Shown one piece after another: positions 42,201 through 54,163 of a DNA stretch of 64,000 nt. A program made the position numbers and the translations under genes. The stretch is from Ehretia macrophylla. Its lineage: Eukaryota; Streptophyta; Magnoliopsida; Boraginales; Ehretiaceae. The notes beneath the pieces are model-generated. The model saw only the letters and a list, made by a program, of their open reading frames with translations. It did no database searches and was not told where the DNA came from. How positions within the stretch are numbered: the first letter of the stretch is position 1; each line of letters opens with the position of its first letter. Location of the stretch: NCBI GenBank assembly GCA_037974665.1, contig CM075775.1, forward strand, positions 29,051,232 through 29,115,231, written 5' to 3'.

Positions 42201-43089
42201 ACCCACCTAGTGGAATAAGGCGGCTTGGTTCCGTTCAGTTTGGTTTATCGACTGAAAGTGATACATTATCACAAAATTGTATCATTTCATTATCTACGTA
42301 TATATTTTTCAGTTTAGCATTTTGAGGGTGACAATGAAGAACATAATGCAGGTCCATTGAGCATATCTAATTATTTTTCGTAGACGATGAACTTTTCCTT
42401 TTCTGGTGGTGAACCTTATCGTTCTTGAACATTCAAATTGCTCGCGCCACATTCTTTTTTAACTTTTTGTGCATCAAGATTCTTGTTGGAGGGCATGTTT
42501 CGTATATTCTTCTATGTAACTGATTGGGTTTTGTATATTCTTCTATGTAACTGAAATTACAGGAGCAAAGCAGCAGCTTTTGGACAAGCTTCGCAGATTC
42601 GAGAAACTTGCAGAGTTAGATCCTGTTGAACTTGAGAAAAGAATGATTGAGCAAATGGACGAAGAAGATTGTGAAGATCAAGCAGAGGACGATGAATATC
42701 ATAAAGACGATGAGTCTTCGTCATTACACAGCAGTATAAAAAGTGATCTTGATACTCTTGTGACTGAAGTTTTTAGTGAATCCAGCTTTCAGCAGTCGAG
42801 AAAAATTCCTGCTGATTTGAAGAGGCTAGTATCAGATTTACTTTCAGAAGAAACGAACCATGTCAATGGCTTTCACAACGATGAAGTGGTTCAACGCGTT
42901 TGTAACAAGTTAAATTCATGGAAAGAAGTTCAATCTAACACCATAGACATGATGGTTCAATTAGATTTCGGAAGAGAGTTCGATGGCTGGAAGAAATATC
43001 AGGAGCAGGTTGCAGAAATCACCGCCGAAATCGAGCATGCAGTATGTATGCTTCTCCTGGAGGAATTAGCTGAGGAACTGCTCAACTGA
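39219..43089 (+). CDS. DUF4378/TRM-family-like protein, three exons, 524 residues
   Basis: Exons 39219-40073, 41391-41583 and 42563-43089 join in phase (0, then 1) at GT-AG introns of 1317 and 979 bp, giving 525 codons. The start is MMAHKHLHELLKEDQEPF, followed by LKSYIADRR, a conserved N-terminal motif of a plant family related to TON1-recruiting (TRM) proteins. Residues near 115-125 (ARTAALLLEAAMRIQ) form a likely helix. Exon 2 is very acidic (EEDVDDGHEGGDEDEYEDDY). Residues 415-520 (LVTEVFSES, LKRLVSDLLSEE, LDFGREFDGW, EIEHAVCMLLLEELAEELL) resemble DUF4378. TRM proteins act at the cortical cytoskeleton; that role here is inference. Closest Arabidopsis relatives may be the TRM27/28 type, not checked. 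No break is seen, and the gene looks functional. Confidence 0.85.
40074..41390 (+). other. Intron 1 of the TRM-like gene
   Basis: Donor aaagag|GTTTGT after the codon for E285; acceptor tttttaatAG|gaaaag after a long T-rich tract. It may hold a SINE-like insertion. Confidence 0.75.
40930..41230 (+). repeat. Possible SINE remnant in intron 1
   Basis: tagtggtaaagtg (about 40977) resembles a pol III A box and ctcgagtttaaatt about 38 bp on could be a degraded B box. A long conserved-looking body follows without a clear poly(A) tail. No target duplication found. Confidence 0.3.
41584..42562 (+). other. Intron 2 of the TRM-like gene
   Basis: Donor caaa|GTAAGT and acceptor gaaattacAG|gagcaaag. The split codon becomes AGA, then AKQQLLDKLRRFEK. 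Confidence 0.8.
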
Positions 43090-44057
43090 GTTGCACTTGA
43101 AGCAGACATGAATAAGGAATTCTCAGCTTGATCCACATGATATTTTGGTCTGATCTTTGTACTAATTCTTTCAATTTTAGTTGGAGAATCATAGTCTTAA
43201 GTTGTAATGAGAAAAGCATTAGGCTGATCTGTAAGCCAACCTTCAGGCACTTTAGATTAGATGGTAGCAACATGATGTAAACTAAATAGTATGTACTGAT
43301 GGGGGAAGGTGTATGCATCTCTGTTCATTGTTCAATGACAGGATTATAACTAGGGGCGGATACAAGGTTTTTATTCGGGGCTAATAACACAGTTTAATTA
43401 CATTCATATATAATTACTTGTGAAGTTTTGGAAAATAAAATTTCAATTCACTCCTTAATAGTTTTGTGCTCGAATTAGTGCAAATTAGTGCAAACTACAG
43501 TTCTTGTTGGCTTGTGAATACATCTGACTATAAGGACAACCTCTATTCTCCCAAGGGGATGAGGAAAGTGTTCAAAGAACAACAGCCTCTTGTTTGTGTT
43601 TGATTAATGGACAAGTGAGAAATGGTATTCCACAGCTGGTAAAGATATAAAACTTGAAAAGGATGTTTGGCTTAACTTATAAGCTGGCCAAATGTCCTTA
43701 TAAGTAGCAAAAATGTCGATAAACAAATTTGACATGTTTGATAACAAATATAGAGGTTGTTTATAAGTATCTTTTATATTTACTTTGATACCAATTCTCC
43801 TCGACCTTATTTTTCATCGAACTTAGATTTAAACTCTATTTATTATCAACCCGAGAAACTAATGTAATACTGGATATGTATGTTTCATTAGTTTAGAAAT
43901 TTAATTTTTATTGCAGTTATTTTCTTATTGAGAGTTTTCGTTTCTCTTTGATTTCTTTTCCTTTAATATAATTCTTTTATTTCTTTTTCCTTTGACCAAC
44001 TAGTCCTACACCTTTTCAAGCCTTAGCAAACCAAATGGATGATCAAATGAGGGCAGT
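43090..44057. other. 3' flank of the TRM-like gene
   Basis: The 3' untranslated region should lie in the first 200 bp; no perfect AATAAA stands there. 'aactaggggcggatac' near 43347 resembles an eroded hAT terminal word. No gene. Confidence 0.4.
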
Positions 44058-44135
44058 GAAATTGAAGTGTAAATCTTGAGCAAAAAAAAAAAAAAGAAAA
44101 AAAAAAGAAAAAAAAAAAGAAATTGAAGTGTAAAT
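44058..44135 (+). mobile_element. Tail-only poly(A) retroposon insertion with 17-bp target duplication
   Basis: gaaattgaagtgtaaat stands at 44058-44074 and again, exactly, at 44119-44135. The 44 bp between are cttgagc plus an A-run with a few G. This is a LINE-machinery insertion of essentially only a poly(A) tail. Confidence 0.8.
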
Positions 44136-46679
44136 TCATGTGATTGATTAAGTTAAAGTTAGATAAGGGTTATCATAAAAAGGTAATATTCTTTTATGTA
44201 ATTATCAGCAAGGCACATGATGGCTTAGCCTTCACTTAGAAAAGGTGCATTAAACAATTCACCTTTTTATGCTTCCACTTAGCTCACTTTATTGATTTAT
44301 CTTTTTATCTTCTTCCAGCAGAACAAATATTCCTCTTCATCATTACACTGCTATTAACATATCAAACCAAAGTTACTTTTCTGCTTGATCATTGATTCCA
44401 ACTATTTTTTAGTTATAATCTTCTCCCCTCTTTTTCTTTTATTTCTTTTTTTTTTTTAAAAAAAAAGAACAATAATAACAAGAAACTCACCGATAGGCTA
44501 GACTATATTGGATCGACCCACTGTTTATAAATCACATGGTACAGCGGTATGATCCAAGATATATTCGAGACTAGTCAAGAATAAGATAATATTTGTGATG
44601 AAAGAGTATAAATAAGAACTTAAAATCTTACATCACAAGAAGTCATTATTCTACTACTCTACCCTATCCTTAAAGGCAGTTATAATTACATAATATTATA
44701 CCTTTTTTCTATTTAAACGTTCTTTGAAATTTTCTATTTGTGGACAAATTTAATTGCTGGGACCAGCTTGTTATTTGACGTTACATTATTGTTTAGGAAA
44801 ATACTTCAATCGGTTTGAATTGCTAGATTAATCTCTCACATAATAGGTGAGACTTACACTTTTAAGTTCTATTAATATATGAGAGACTGATGGTAGTTCG
44901 AACTGATAGAAGAGTTTTAGATGTAAGTGAAAGCTAAAAATGCATTATCACATCTGGCTATAACTTTAGTATAAATTATTCATAGTTCTATTATGGGAGA
45001 ATCTATTTAAAAAATGACCAAACTTATTGCTATTATTGCTGAATAAACTTAAAGTATCTAAAAAGGGTAAATATAAAGGACAAGGCTTGGTTCATAATTA
45101 TCGGTGTAATTAACTTCTTAAAAGTGAAGTCACCAAAGCACTTTCTGATTTTCAACTAATAAGCCATAATCTATCTGTCAATCATTATATGAGCGTGGTT
45201 ACTTTGGTGGTAAAGTCAATAATTTCTGCATGAGTCATAGCCTGAGGATGTAGAAGGGCTCCTCTGCTGTATGTGTCAAAGAGGAAAGGACAAATTGCCA
45301 TGAGACAGTTCTCGAAAGAACATTGATTAGTATTGGCCATCCACCAAGATTGGAAAGCTCAACCTCCCTACTATAATTTACAATTTCTAGATCCCTCTTT
45401 GCATAAATAAAGAATACTAAGTGAATTTTACTATACGGCTTCGGAAGAGAAATAATCGAAATTAGTTAAGTATAAAATTTATATAAAAAAAAAATTATAA
45501 TAGAATATATATGAAGAAATATGATCAGGTTAATTAAATATAAGACTTATTAAAATTGACTTAAGAAGAATAGATTCTCAATTTACTCGACCCCAAAAAG
45601 AGTGTGTTGCATCTTTAGTAGTTTATAGGATTAGGTAAGTCAAAAACTAATAATTGGGCATAGCTGTTTGTGTTAGGTAATTAAAGTTCTATTCTAAAAT
45701 GAATTTGGATTAAAAATAGTATTTCAAGATCTTATATAATGATATTAAAAATTTTAATTTATCTATGTAGAGACAATTAAATTCTCCAATAATTTGCGTG
45801 ATTAGATGTTTTATCTGTCACTTGCTAGTTCTTGGAATTTTAGAAGTGGGAAGACGGCTAGCATTGAGTATTAACTTACCAAAAATAGTAGGGAATGAAA
45901 GGCCATCTTTCTACCAATCATGATATGTTTCCACTATGCATTCTTCTAATTAAGGATATACAAGTGGAAAACATCAATTGAAGTATAATTGGTGACACTA
46001 ACTGCCTCTATAAATTATCCTTGGGTGTGGTTTTAATATCATGCCTACAACTTTTTAAATTGAAGTATTGTTAACTTTTTAATCGGAAAAAATAGGCTTT
46101 TAACTAAAGCAGTTAGGCCCAAGCTTATGCAAAAGAATATATATTTCTGCTAATCTACACTTGAGAGATGGGTAGTTTTTCGGCTTGCACGACAACAGAG
46201 CATCAGCACCGTAATACATTGAAGAACTAATAAACTGATATATGGGCCCACTGCCATGGGAGGATTTACTTAAGAGCCAGTCGGGGTCGCAGCTCTCACT
46301 AGAGTAGAGTTATTAAATAGAGAGTTGGAACTGTATTTTTTTTTTTTTTTTTTTGAAAATGTGTGTATTTTTAAGGTATTTTTAAGCTAAAAAAATCTAA
46401 TTTAGCCATTGCTAAAAAAAATTATCCATATATAAGCAATTTTATATTTTTACTTCAGATGAATAAAAATTCTAGATTTGTCCCTAAGACCCATGAGTTA
46501 GGTGCAAAGATATTCAAGATGGGTCTCATGATTTTTTTTTTTAGTCTGTGGATGGCTCGAGGTGGTTGGCAATGGCCCGTGGTTGCGGTCGGTCTTTGGT
46601 TTGGGGTTGCTAATCTTTGAATTACTTTAATATTGTTGGTTTTGGATGGTTAGTTTTGGGGTGCATGGTTTTTAGCTCC
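44136..46679. other. AT-rich non-coding stretch
   Basis: No gene. A block at 45686-45760 (ttctattctaaaatgaattt, caagatcttatataatg) resembles the LTR-like part of the TRIM-like unit. T-runs stand near 44440 and 46335. Confidence 0.45.
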
Positions 46680-46862
46680 TGGTTTTTACTAAAGTGGTTT
46701 ACGGTCCGTCTTTTTTGTTGTGGCTTGATGGGTTGCTTTTCTTGCTTGGGCTTTTGTTGTGCTGAGGCCCTTGGAGTGGTTTGTTTTATTGTTGGGCCTT
46801 GATTATGTTAATGCCCCTTCTATTTGTGGTAGTTTTGGGCCTAGTCCACTTGAATTATATCA
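46680..46862 (+). repeat. LINE 3'-end-like repeat, copy 1
   Basis: Shares with 47297-47460 the words gatgggttgctt, cttgcttgggctttt, gctgaggcc and gggcctagtccacttgaat in the same order. The short ORF at 46617-46802 falls in it and is not a gene. Confidence 0.55.
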
Positions 46863-47296
46863 TTTTATTGTGGAGGCATCTGTTAGAATATTTTAAAATA
46901 TGACATTAGGACACAGTAAGAAGTGCAGCAGAAAACTTAAAATGAGTTGGAGGAAAATCCTAAAACAAGATCTTGTATGCATGGAGCTAAAAGTTGAGAC
47001 AAAGTTTGATAGGAATTCGTGGTGTTTTCTGATCCATACAACCAGTCTCATCTAGTGAGATAAGACTTGACTTAATTTGATTTAATTTGGTATATGTGAT
47101 TAGAAGATTTCATGTCCAGCTTCTCTAAATTTATTCTTGCTACTTAGATTGGCAATTTCTCTGGAAATATTAAAACAATGTAGTTTTATTTTTTTAAATT
47201 AAAACAAAAATAATAATCCAAATCGACTTAAACCTTTACTTGGAATGGCAAAGTATGTTATGGAATCAAAAGAAATTAAAACAAAGTCGTTTTTAG
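46863..47296. other. Non-coding stretch between two LINE-like 3' ends
   Basis: No ORF. 47105-47163 matches 34138-34210 in reverse complement. Confidence 0.45.
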
Positions 47297-47500
47297 TTTC
47301 TGGTTTGTCTTTCCTGGCGAGCCTAGATGGGTTGCTTGCTTGCTTGGGCTTTTACCGGGCTGAGGCCATGGTGTGGTTTGTTTCGTTGTTGGTGGTGTTA
47401 GGGGTCTTCTAATTTGTGGTAGTCTCGGGCCTAGTCCACTTGAATGTAGTTTATTTTACTGTTTACTTAATGAAATCCTATTCAATGCAAAAAGAAAAGC
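47297..47500 (+). repeat. LINE 3'-end-like repeat, copy 2
   Basis: Same block order as copy 1, ending gtttacttaatgaaatcct followed by a short A-rich tail. taatgaaatc near the end is usual in plant LINE 3' regions. No RT coding remains upstream. Confidence 0.5.
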
Positions 47501-49421
47501 TAAAATCCATTTTTCCGCTCTATATTTAAATATACACAACTAGGGATGGCAACAACGATGGTTTAAAAGTGAATGCAATGGATGTCTTCGATAATAAATT
47601 TAAATCCAGAACTAATAGGCTATTCATTACACTTTGGTTTCTTTAATGGGTTATTGATGGATAGTCGAACAAAGGTTAGGATAGACCTTGGAGAAAATGA
47701 ACAACAAATTCTATTATGAATCTTTTTATTTATAAATATGTACACATATATGTATACACATAAATATAATATACTCTTTAAATTTATAGGAATGATGGAA
47801 GACTGTTGTTTGAGGGAAGCAATATCAACTTGTCGACATAAAATTATTTTGGATAGTTCTGACAATGGTAGAATTATGCAATTACTAAAATGTCTATTTG
47901 AGTAAAAGGAACATTTTCTCCCTAGACATGTGTTGTAATAATAAGACACAAGGACAAGTGGGGCCTATCGAAAAGATTCCTTATCTATTATTATAAATAG
48001 TACAAGGAAGGTGACTCAAATATAACTTTTATCTTTTATTGATAAATTTGTCATTATTTACTTTATATTATTCCCGAGCCAAATTACTAAGACTCACACC
48101 CGAGGAGGTATGAGAGAGATAACTCCCGTTGTCCATTTTCTTCGTTTTGCAGACTTCGGCTCGGTTCAGGCGTGGCAGATTTTGCACTTAACAACTTCTA
48201 TTATGAAAAGATTGGTTTGAGTTTGTTTATGCGAAATTTTATAAAACATTCTGTTGTTTTTAATTATGCTAGTGTTGAATATTTTGTTATGGACAAGTAT
48301 TTGTCTTGGATTTTATTATCTTGGTATGTATTGATTTTGGTTCATTTTATTGTTGTACGATTTTTTAACATTCAAATTGCCTTTCTTTTTTTTTTTTTTT
48401 TTTGTAGATATTCATTATTTTATTTTTTTTTTTTTTTTTTTAAAATATTTTATTGTTGTAGAATGTTTTTAAATTTGAAATACTTTTTGAATCTTTTTTT
48501 TTTTTTGATTATCCGGTCTTAGTTCGGATACCATGAATTTTTTTAATATTGCCAGCTTTAGATTTTGTAAGCATATTTAAGACTTGTTTCGATTTCAAGT
48601 TTCAATTTGGTAAAGAATATGTAATCGAGATTGGATTTGGTAAGTAGATCTGAAATCTACAAGGTTTTGCGGTTAGCGGTTAAGAATAATGAGATGGCTC
48701 AAATATAAATTTGTAATTTTGGTAGGTATTTGACCTTTTGTTATTCCTACGTATCACTAAATGTTAAAAGAGTAATGCTATAAGTTACTTTTTTTTTTAA
48801 TCACTCAATTATTATCTCTTAATTGACATGTCCAGTTGACATGCCAACTACATAAATTTATTTTATGTCTTTCTCTCTTTCTTTATTTATTTTATTATAT
48901 TTCTCTCTCTTCATTTATTAATTTTTCTCTCTCTTTGTTTTTCCTTTCTTATCTCCTTTAATCAAGGTTTCCTACTTTCTCTTTCTTTATCTTTTGTTTA
49001 ATCCTACTTACTTTTTTCTTTCTACCATTCGTTGCATAATTTTTCAGATTCCTTTTCTTCTTCTTGACAAAATGATAATTGCCCGAGATAAAAGAAACAC
49101 ACATTTGACCGTATGCAAAGCTTATTATATTTAGAGCCATAAATGAATAAACCCCACAATATTCTAAATCATAACCTGATCAATATCGAATCTCTTTTAC
49201 AAAATTTAGTTTTCCGAGATGTGTTTTAACACAACAATTGCGTCTAGCATTACTCATGTTAAAAAGTTAAAAATTAAAGAAACTATACAAATTACTTTGA
49301 CTTCAAATTGGGGGACAAACCATAATGAAAATGCTGAGGAAGCTTTTAGATAGTAACTCATATAGAAAATATGGGGAAGTCCCATTGAATTCGCCTAACA
49401 TGGTTAGGTGATGGGACTTAT
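47501..49421. other. AT-rich non-coding stretch
   Basis: T-runs near 48388-48405, 48421-48441 and 48496-48508, a C/T-rich stretch near 48850-48960. Open frames there are low-complexity. No gene. Confidence 0.5.
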
Positions 49422-50692
49422 AAGGCCATCTCTAACAGGATATATAAAAACTACTTTATTCTACATATAGAGAATAAGATGGAGTTTCTACTTTGTAGAG
49501 AATCTCTATATTCAATTTTCAGCATCTCTATGAGATGCTGAACAAATATCTTAAACAATTCTGAAAACCAACTGTCAGTAAAAAAAAAAAAATGAATCAA
49601 AAAAAAAAAAACATGTCTCCATTGGAGGCACACATGGTCTGTGTTTATATAAACACAGGTCATGTGTTCTTCAATCACACATCAATTTGAACCAAAAATT
49701 TCAAATCAAAAAAAAAAATATACCCAGATCTAGAGCTACAAAAAAAATCAGCCACAAAAGCAGAAATCAAAAACCACAGGTAATTTTTTTTAACAAAAAA
49801 TTTGGCAAAAGAAGTTTTACCTCAAAAAAAAACTTTTGCATCAAAAAAGTTTTTAAAAAAAATTTTACGAAAAAGAAGAGCAAACTTGTGGCTTGCTATG
49901 GTGGTGGCATGGTGGCTGTTGGGTGGTAGAATGGTAGTTGTTGGGTGATTTGCTATGGTGGTCGCATAGTGACGGCACGGCGTGGTGGTAGCAGTGGTTG
50001 TTGGGTAATTTGTTATGGTGGGATGGGGATGGGGGTGGGTTGTGAAAGGTTGGCACATGGTTTGGGTGGAGAAGATCGATGGTTTTCTGGAGTGGGTTGT
50101 GAAAGGCGGCTGATGAAAAAAAAAAGTGGGGAAGGGATTTATATAATTTAGGGTTTTAATTTTTGTTTAATTATAATTTAGATGATCTATTATTATTAAT
50201 TAATACAAGACATAAAAAGAAGAACAAAAAGTTTCATAAAAAAATTGGTAAATTTATAAATAAAAAAATAATATCAATAACAAATTTAATATAACTAGAA
50301 ATAAATTACGTCATGGAAAATAAAGAAATACAAAGAAAGAAACACAAAAATAGTGGAAAAGTTTTAAAATAAAAAAACAAAAAACAAATATTTGTAATTA
50401 AAAATAAAAATTCATCATATACAATTAGTAAATTCAAATAAAAAATGTAAAATTATTAATACAAATTTTAATTAAAAATAATACGTAGGAGAGACTTTGG
50501 AGTAAAATAAAAATAAAGATTCTCTAAAATAGAGAAGCTACTGGAGTGACATTGAAATATAGATTCTTTAAAATCAGAATGTAGGGAAGCTGTTGGAGTT
50601 AAACTGAAATAGAGAATCCCTACATGTAAAGAAGTAGCCAAAATTCCCTACATGTAAAGAGAAAAATAGAGAAATTGTTGAAAATGACCTTG
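49422..50692. mobile_element. MULE-like non-autonomous element, about 1.27 kb
   Basis: Left end aaggccatctctaacagg and right end, complemented, caaggtcattttcaacaa form short imperfect terminal repeats; further tagagaatctctat words stand near both ends. Such ends are common in plant Mutator-like MITEs. The target duplication is not resolved. It contains a G/T-rich patch of about 230 bp unlike the rest. Confidence 0.45.
49880..50110 (+). repeat. G/T-rich patch inside the MULE-like element
   Basis: Repeated words ctatggtggt, gtggtggc and gttgttgggt contrast with the AT-rich arms. It is open over short frames on both strands but has no recognisable domain. It could be captured host sequence or simply a degenerate repeat. 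Confidence 0.5.
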
Positions 50693-51694
50693 AATTTTGA
50701 GATCGTTTATGTGGACAGTTCGGCCAGTTAGACAAACAAATGTGAGATGGTCTCGGGCTATCTTAGAGGCCACTTTGATACTAAACATCATGTTATCAGA
50801 AAATTCGGGTCTTGTGAGAATTGTATGACAAGTTGTTAATTATATATACGGGGAAGAGTGTATTTATGACATCTCATATTAGTGGAAGATGGTGTATATA
50901 TGTAATTTATAAGTGACTATTGTGGATATATGAAATAGTTTAAGTTAATTATTTTGGGTCAGTTGATTAAAGACTCAACGAATTATTTACACAATCAAGG
51001 GGTGATTCTCAACATTATTAGATGTTGTAGGGATGTGTCTTGAGTTCCTACAATATATGGCGAAGTGTGCTCCAGACGCCTTTGTGTATTGATCATGGAT
51101 GGGTGGACAGTGGCGGAGCTATATACCGAGGGTTATTGGAATTATTACGTGATGACGTCAGTTTTTGGGGTCAGAGACACTTATTTATATATAAATTGTC
51201 AAAAAAAATTATTGCCTTTATGTCTAAAATCATAATTTTGATGATAAGTGATCAAAATATTTAAAAATAAAGAATTTGCGGGTATTCGAACCCAAACTGT
51301 GTAATTAAAGACACAAAATAATCTATTAAAAATAAAAAAAAACAATCTAAAAATCACTCAAAAATTAAAATTGAAATAAATGTACAATTAAATTAGAAAA
51401 GTTTAGCTTAAATGTTAAAAACATTACAAAAATAAACGAATTTAAATTTATACACAATGATAAGCACAAATAATCCCCAAAATAGAGAAAATAAATTGAA
51501 AACTTATTTAAGAATAAGATAACGTAAGGAAAAAATAAAGAGAGAAAAACATGAGGAAAGAGAATAAAAATAAGAAGGTATAAAAAAAAATTCAAATTTC
51601 AAACATGTACTCCTGAAGGTAACTTGGCTTCCCAATAGCAATGGATATAGTGTTTTCTGACTTTAAGTAAACTTCCGTCATGATTCACTTCAAG
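50693..51694. other. Non-coding stretch with R1 copy and hAT-like end
   Basis: A diverged third copy of R1 stands at 50875-51000 (gacatctcatatt, taattattttgggtcag). 'cagtggcggagc' at 51109 resembles a hAT terminal repeat without a matching partner. No gene. Confidence 0.45.
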
Positions 51695-51696
51695 TA

Positions 51697-52340
51697 CAGT
51701 AGAACCTCTTTAAATTAATATTCGATAAATTAATAATCTATTTTTATTAATAAAAATATCCGGTCCTGACTTGGGACCAGTGTAAAAAGTTAATAAATTC
51801 AATAAAATTATAAGATAATACATTTAAAAAATTTCCTTTGTATTTATTGACCAAAATATTTTATAAATTAATAATTAGGTAAAAAGTACATAATAAATTG
51901 ATTGTGATGTTTTCTTAAAAGATGAATCAAGACTTGTTTGTCTTTTGTTGAACTTCAAATCTAGTTGAATCTCATATTTAATTATTTAAAGAGAAAAAAT
52001 TGAGATAATCCCACAAGGATTATGATACAAGATCAGAGAAATTAGTTATTATCTTAATCCAACAAGAACTTGGATGCGAGATTAGAAAAACTTTGTTCTA
52101 ATCTTACTAAATTAAATTTTATCCTCTATTCTCATTACTTATCTTTTCAAATTGGACCAAAAAAATACAAGTCACTTTTTAAAAAAAGATATTATAATCA
52201 TAATATGTTTACTATAAAACCAAAAAATAATAAAAATATCTCTATAAATTAATAGTTATTAATTTATTGATAAATTAATATCTCGCTAAATTAATATAAT
52301 TTGGTAGTCCCAAGGCTATTAATGTAAAGAGGTTCTACTG
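51697..52340. mobile_element. Emigrant/Lemi-like (pogo) non-autonomous element, 644 bp
   Basis: Terminal repeats CAGTAGAACCTCTTTAAATT and, inverted at the right end, CAGTAGAACCTCTTTACATT, flanked by TA on both sides. The sequence closely resembles the Arabidopsis Emigrant ends (CAGTAAAACCTCTATAAATT). Internal sequence is AT-rich without a transposase. Confidence 0.85.
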
Positions 52341-52484
52341 TATATTTCACCCTCATCACTCCTGCAATTTCCTTTCTTTGGAGAAATTCTTTGGTTCGTC
52401 TCACTCATATAGAGTAGGTCTCATACGTGTGAGACTCATCCCACATATTTTTAAAACAGATTTGGCTCTTTTACAATTCTATTC

Positions 52485-52688
52485 TCTATAATCAGTGGCG
52501 GATCCAGACACTCACGCTCAGGGTGTGCACTCGTATAGTAAGAGAGTTTAGCATGTACACAAAGTGTCAAATATAATAATTTTTCTAAAAAAAATACTAA
52601 AAAACAAAGATTTTTTATTTTTTTTTCCAAGGTGAGGATGTGCACGTGCACATTCTCACCATAAGCTCAATCTGCCACTGTCTATAAT
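52485..52688. mobile_element. hAT-type MITE (52493-52680) with 8-bp target duplication
   Basis: tctataat stands at 52485-52492 and 52681-52688. The element starts cagtggcggatcc and ends aatctgccactg, an inverted terminal repeat of about 11 bp. CAGTGGCGGATCC ends and 8-bp duplications are typical of hAT elements. No coding; 188 bp. Confidence 0.88.
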
Positions 52689-53742
52689 TTTATACAATAT
52701 TTCTCTAAATTAATGCCATCTGTCACTAAATCTCATTTACGGACCACATTAATTTTACTACACTTAACTTTTCAACCATGGTTAGAAAGTATTAATTACC
52801 AAATCTAAACAACTATATTTACTTAGCAAATAAATATGGAATCAAATGAATTTAAAATAATAAAAAAAGAAACAAAAAACAACACACAGAAAAAATGAAA
52901 GAAATAAAATATACAAGGAAACGATATATGCAAGAGCCATGTGTATAAAAAATATATAAAATGTAAGAAAATAATACAATATATGTTGTATAGACAATAT
53001 ATATATATAGATGTATAAACAAAAGAAAAAAATGCAAGAAAACGCTCCATTTGTTTTTTTGTGCTAGAAGAATTATGTTTTTCAAAAGTGCTTGAAACGT
53101 CAGTTAGAAAACGATATAGAAGTTGGACAAAAAAAAAAACAATTAATCCGTTAGATTTTTTTCCAAGTCATACGTTTTATTTTTTCTTTCTTTTATTTAA
53201 AAAAGTCATATGATATTTGTTTGAGCAAATCTTGTGTCGACTATGACCAAAAACAAAAAAAAGAACTCATATTGATGGTGTAGAGTTAGTAGTTTTATTT
53301 GTCATTATCTTAAATTTTAGTGAATTGGGGAGGGAATTTACAAATCCTACACATTATAGTTCAACTTCAACTTCACATAACAATGTCAGAGTAGAAATTT
53401 GAGAGAGTAAGAGACTAAAAAAAGTAAAAAAGAAAAACACAATGTCTTATAAATTAAATAGTAAAATATTATTTGTAAAATATTTTTACATCAATTTTTT
53501 TAAATAGTAAAATATTATTTGTACTGAAACACGTGTGTTGTTTTCTATTTCATTTTTTTTTTTTTAAATATTGTATGCTTCCATATTTATTTGCTAATTA
53601 AATATGGTAGTTTAGATTTGGTATTTGATACTTTCTATCTATGGTTGAAAAGCTAGTATGACAAAATTAATGTGGTCTATAGATGAAATTTAGTGACACA
53701 TAACATTAATTCAAATGAATATTATATAAAATTATAAAAACA
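52682..53742. repeat. Inverted repeat with arms of about 205 bp
   Basis: 52682-52888 and 53535-53742 are inverted copies (for example 'gaccacattaattttactac' against the complement of 53640-53680). About 650 bp AT-rich sequence lies between. The hAT MITE sits exactly at the left outer edge. Probably a foldback transposon; ends not resolved. Confidence 0.7.
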
Positions 53743-54163
53743 TCAAGTCCAATTTATTTAATTAGTCTGACAGATCAAAGAGTTTCTCCTTTCATTGTCT
53801 CTTGTGTGAAGTCTACATCGAGCCACATTATATATTGTATGTAATGATCACTATAGTTTTATATCGAAAAGTCAAAACAAGAACCTTTATGATACATAAA
53901 CAATTTGGCCCTGATGCTTAAGAAAAAATAGCGATAATTGTGACAGCCTACCGATATATATTAAATGACAAAATAGTTAACATTTGTGAAACAATAAATG
54001 AAAGGGCAATGTCAATATGCTAGTACATTTCCATGGATTCTCAATATCCTCGTGATAGCTTATGGATGGCTTGTTGATAAAGACAATTCTATCAAATGTA
54101 ATTGTTGATCAAGGCTTGTTTGTTTGTGACAAATATTTTTCGTGATGTAATTGTTGATCAAGG
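53743..54163. other. Non-coding stretch
   Basis: No gene. It ends with a partial copy of the start of the following MITE. Confidence 0.45.

Noticed and set aside
46617..46802. 61-residue Cys/Leu-rich ORF resembling a membrane peptide
   Set aside because: Falls in a LINE 3'-end-like repeat present twice; the frame is not kept in the second copy.
48172..48522. 116-residue Phe-rich plus-strand ORF
   Set aside because: Driven by long T-runs; no start context or motif.
49687..49929. 80-residue Lys-rich ORF
   Set aside because: A-run translation inside the MULE-like element.
52823..53085. Two overlapping hydrophobic minus-strand ORFs
   Set aside because: AT-rich low-complexity sequence in the loop of an inverted repeat.
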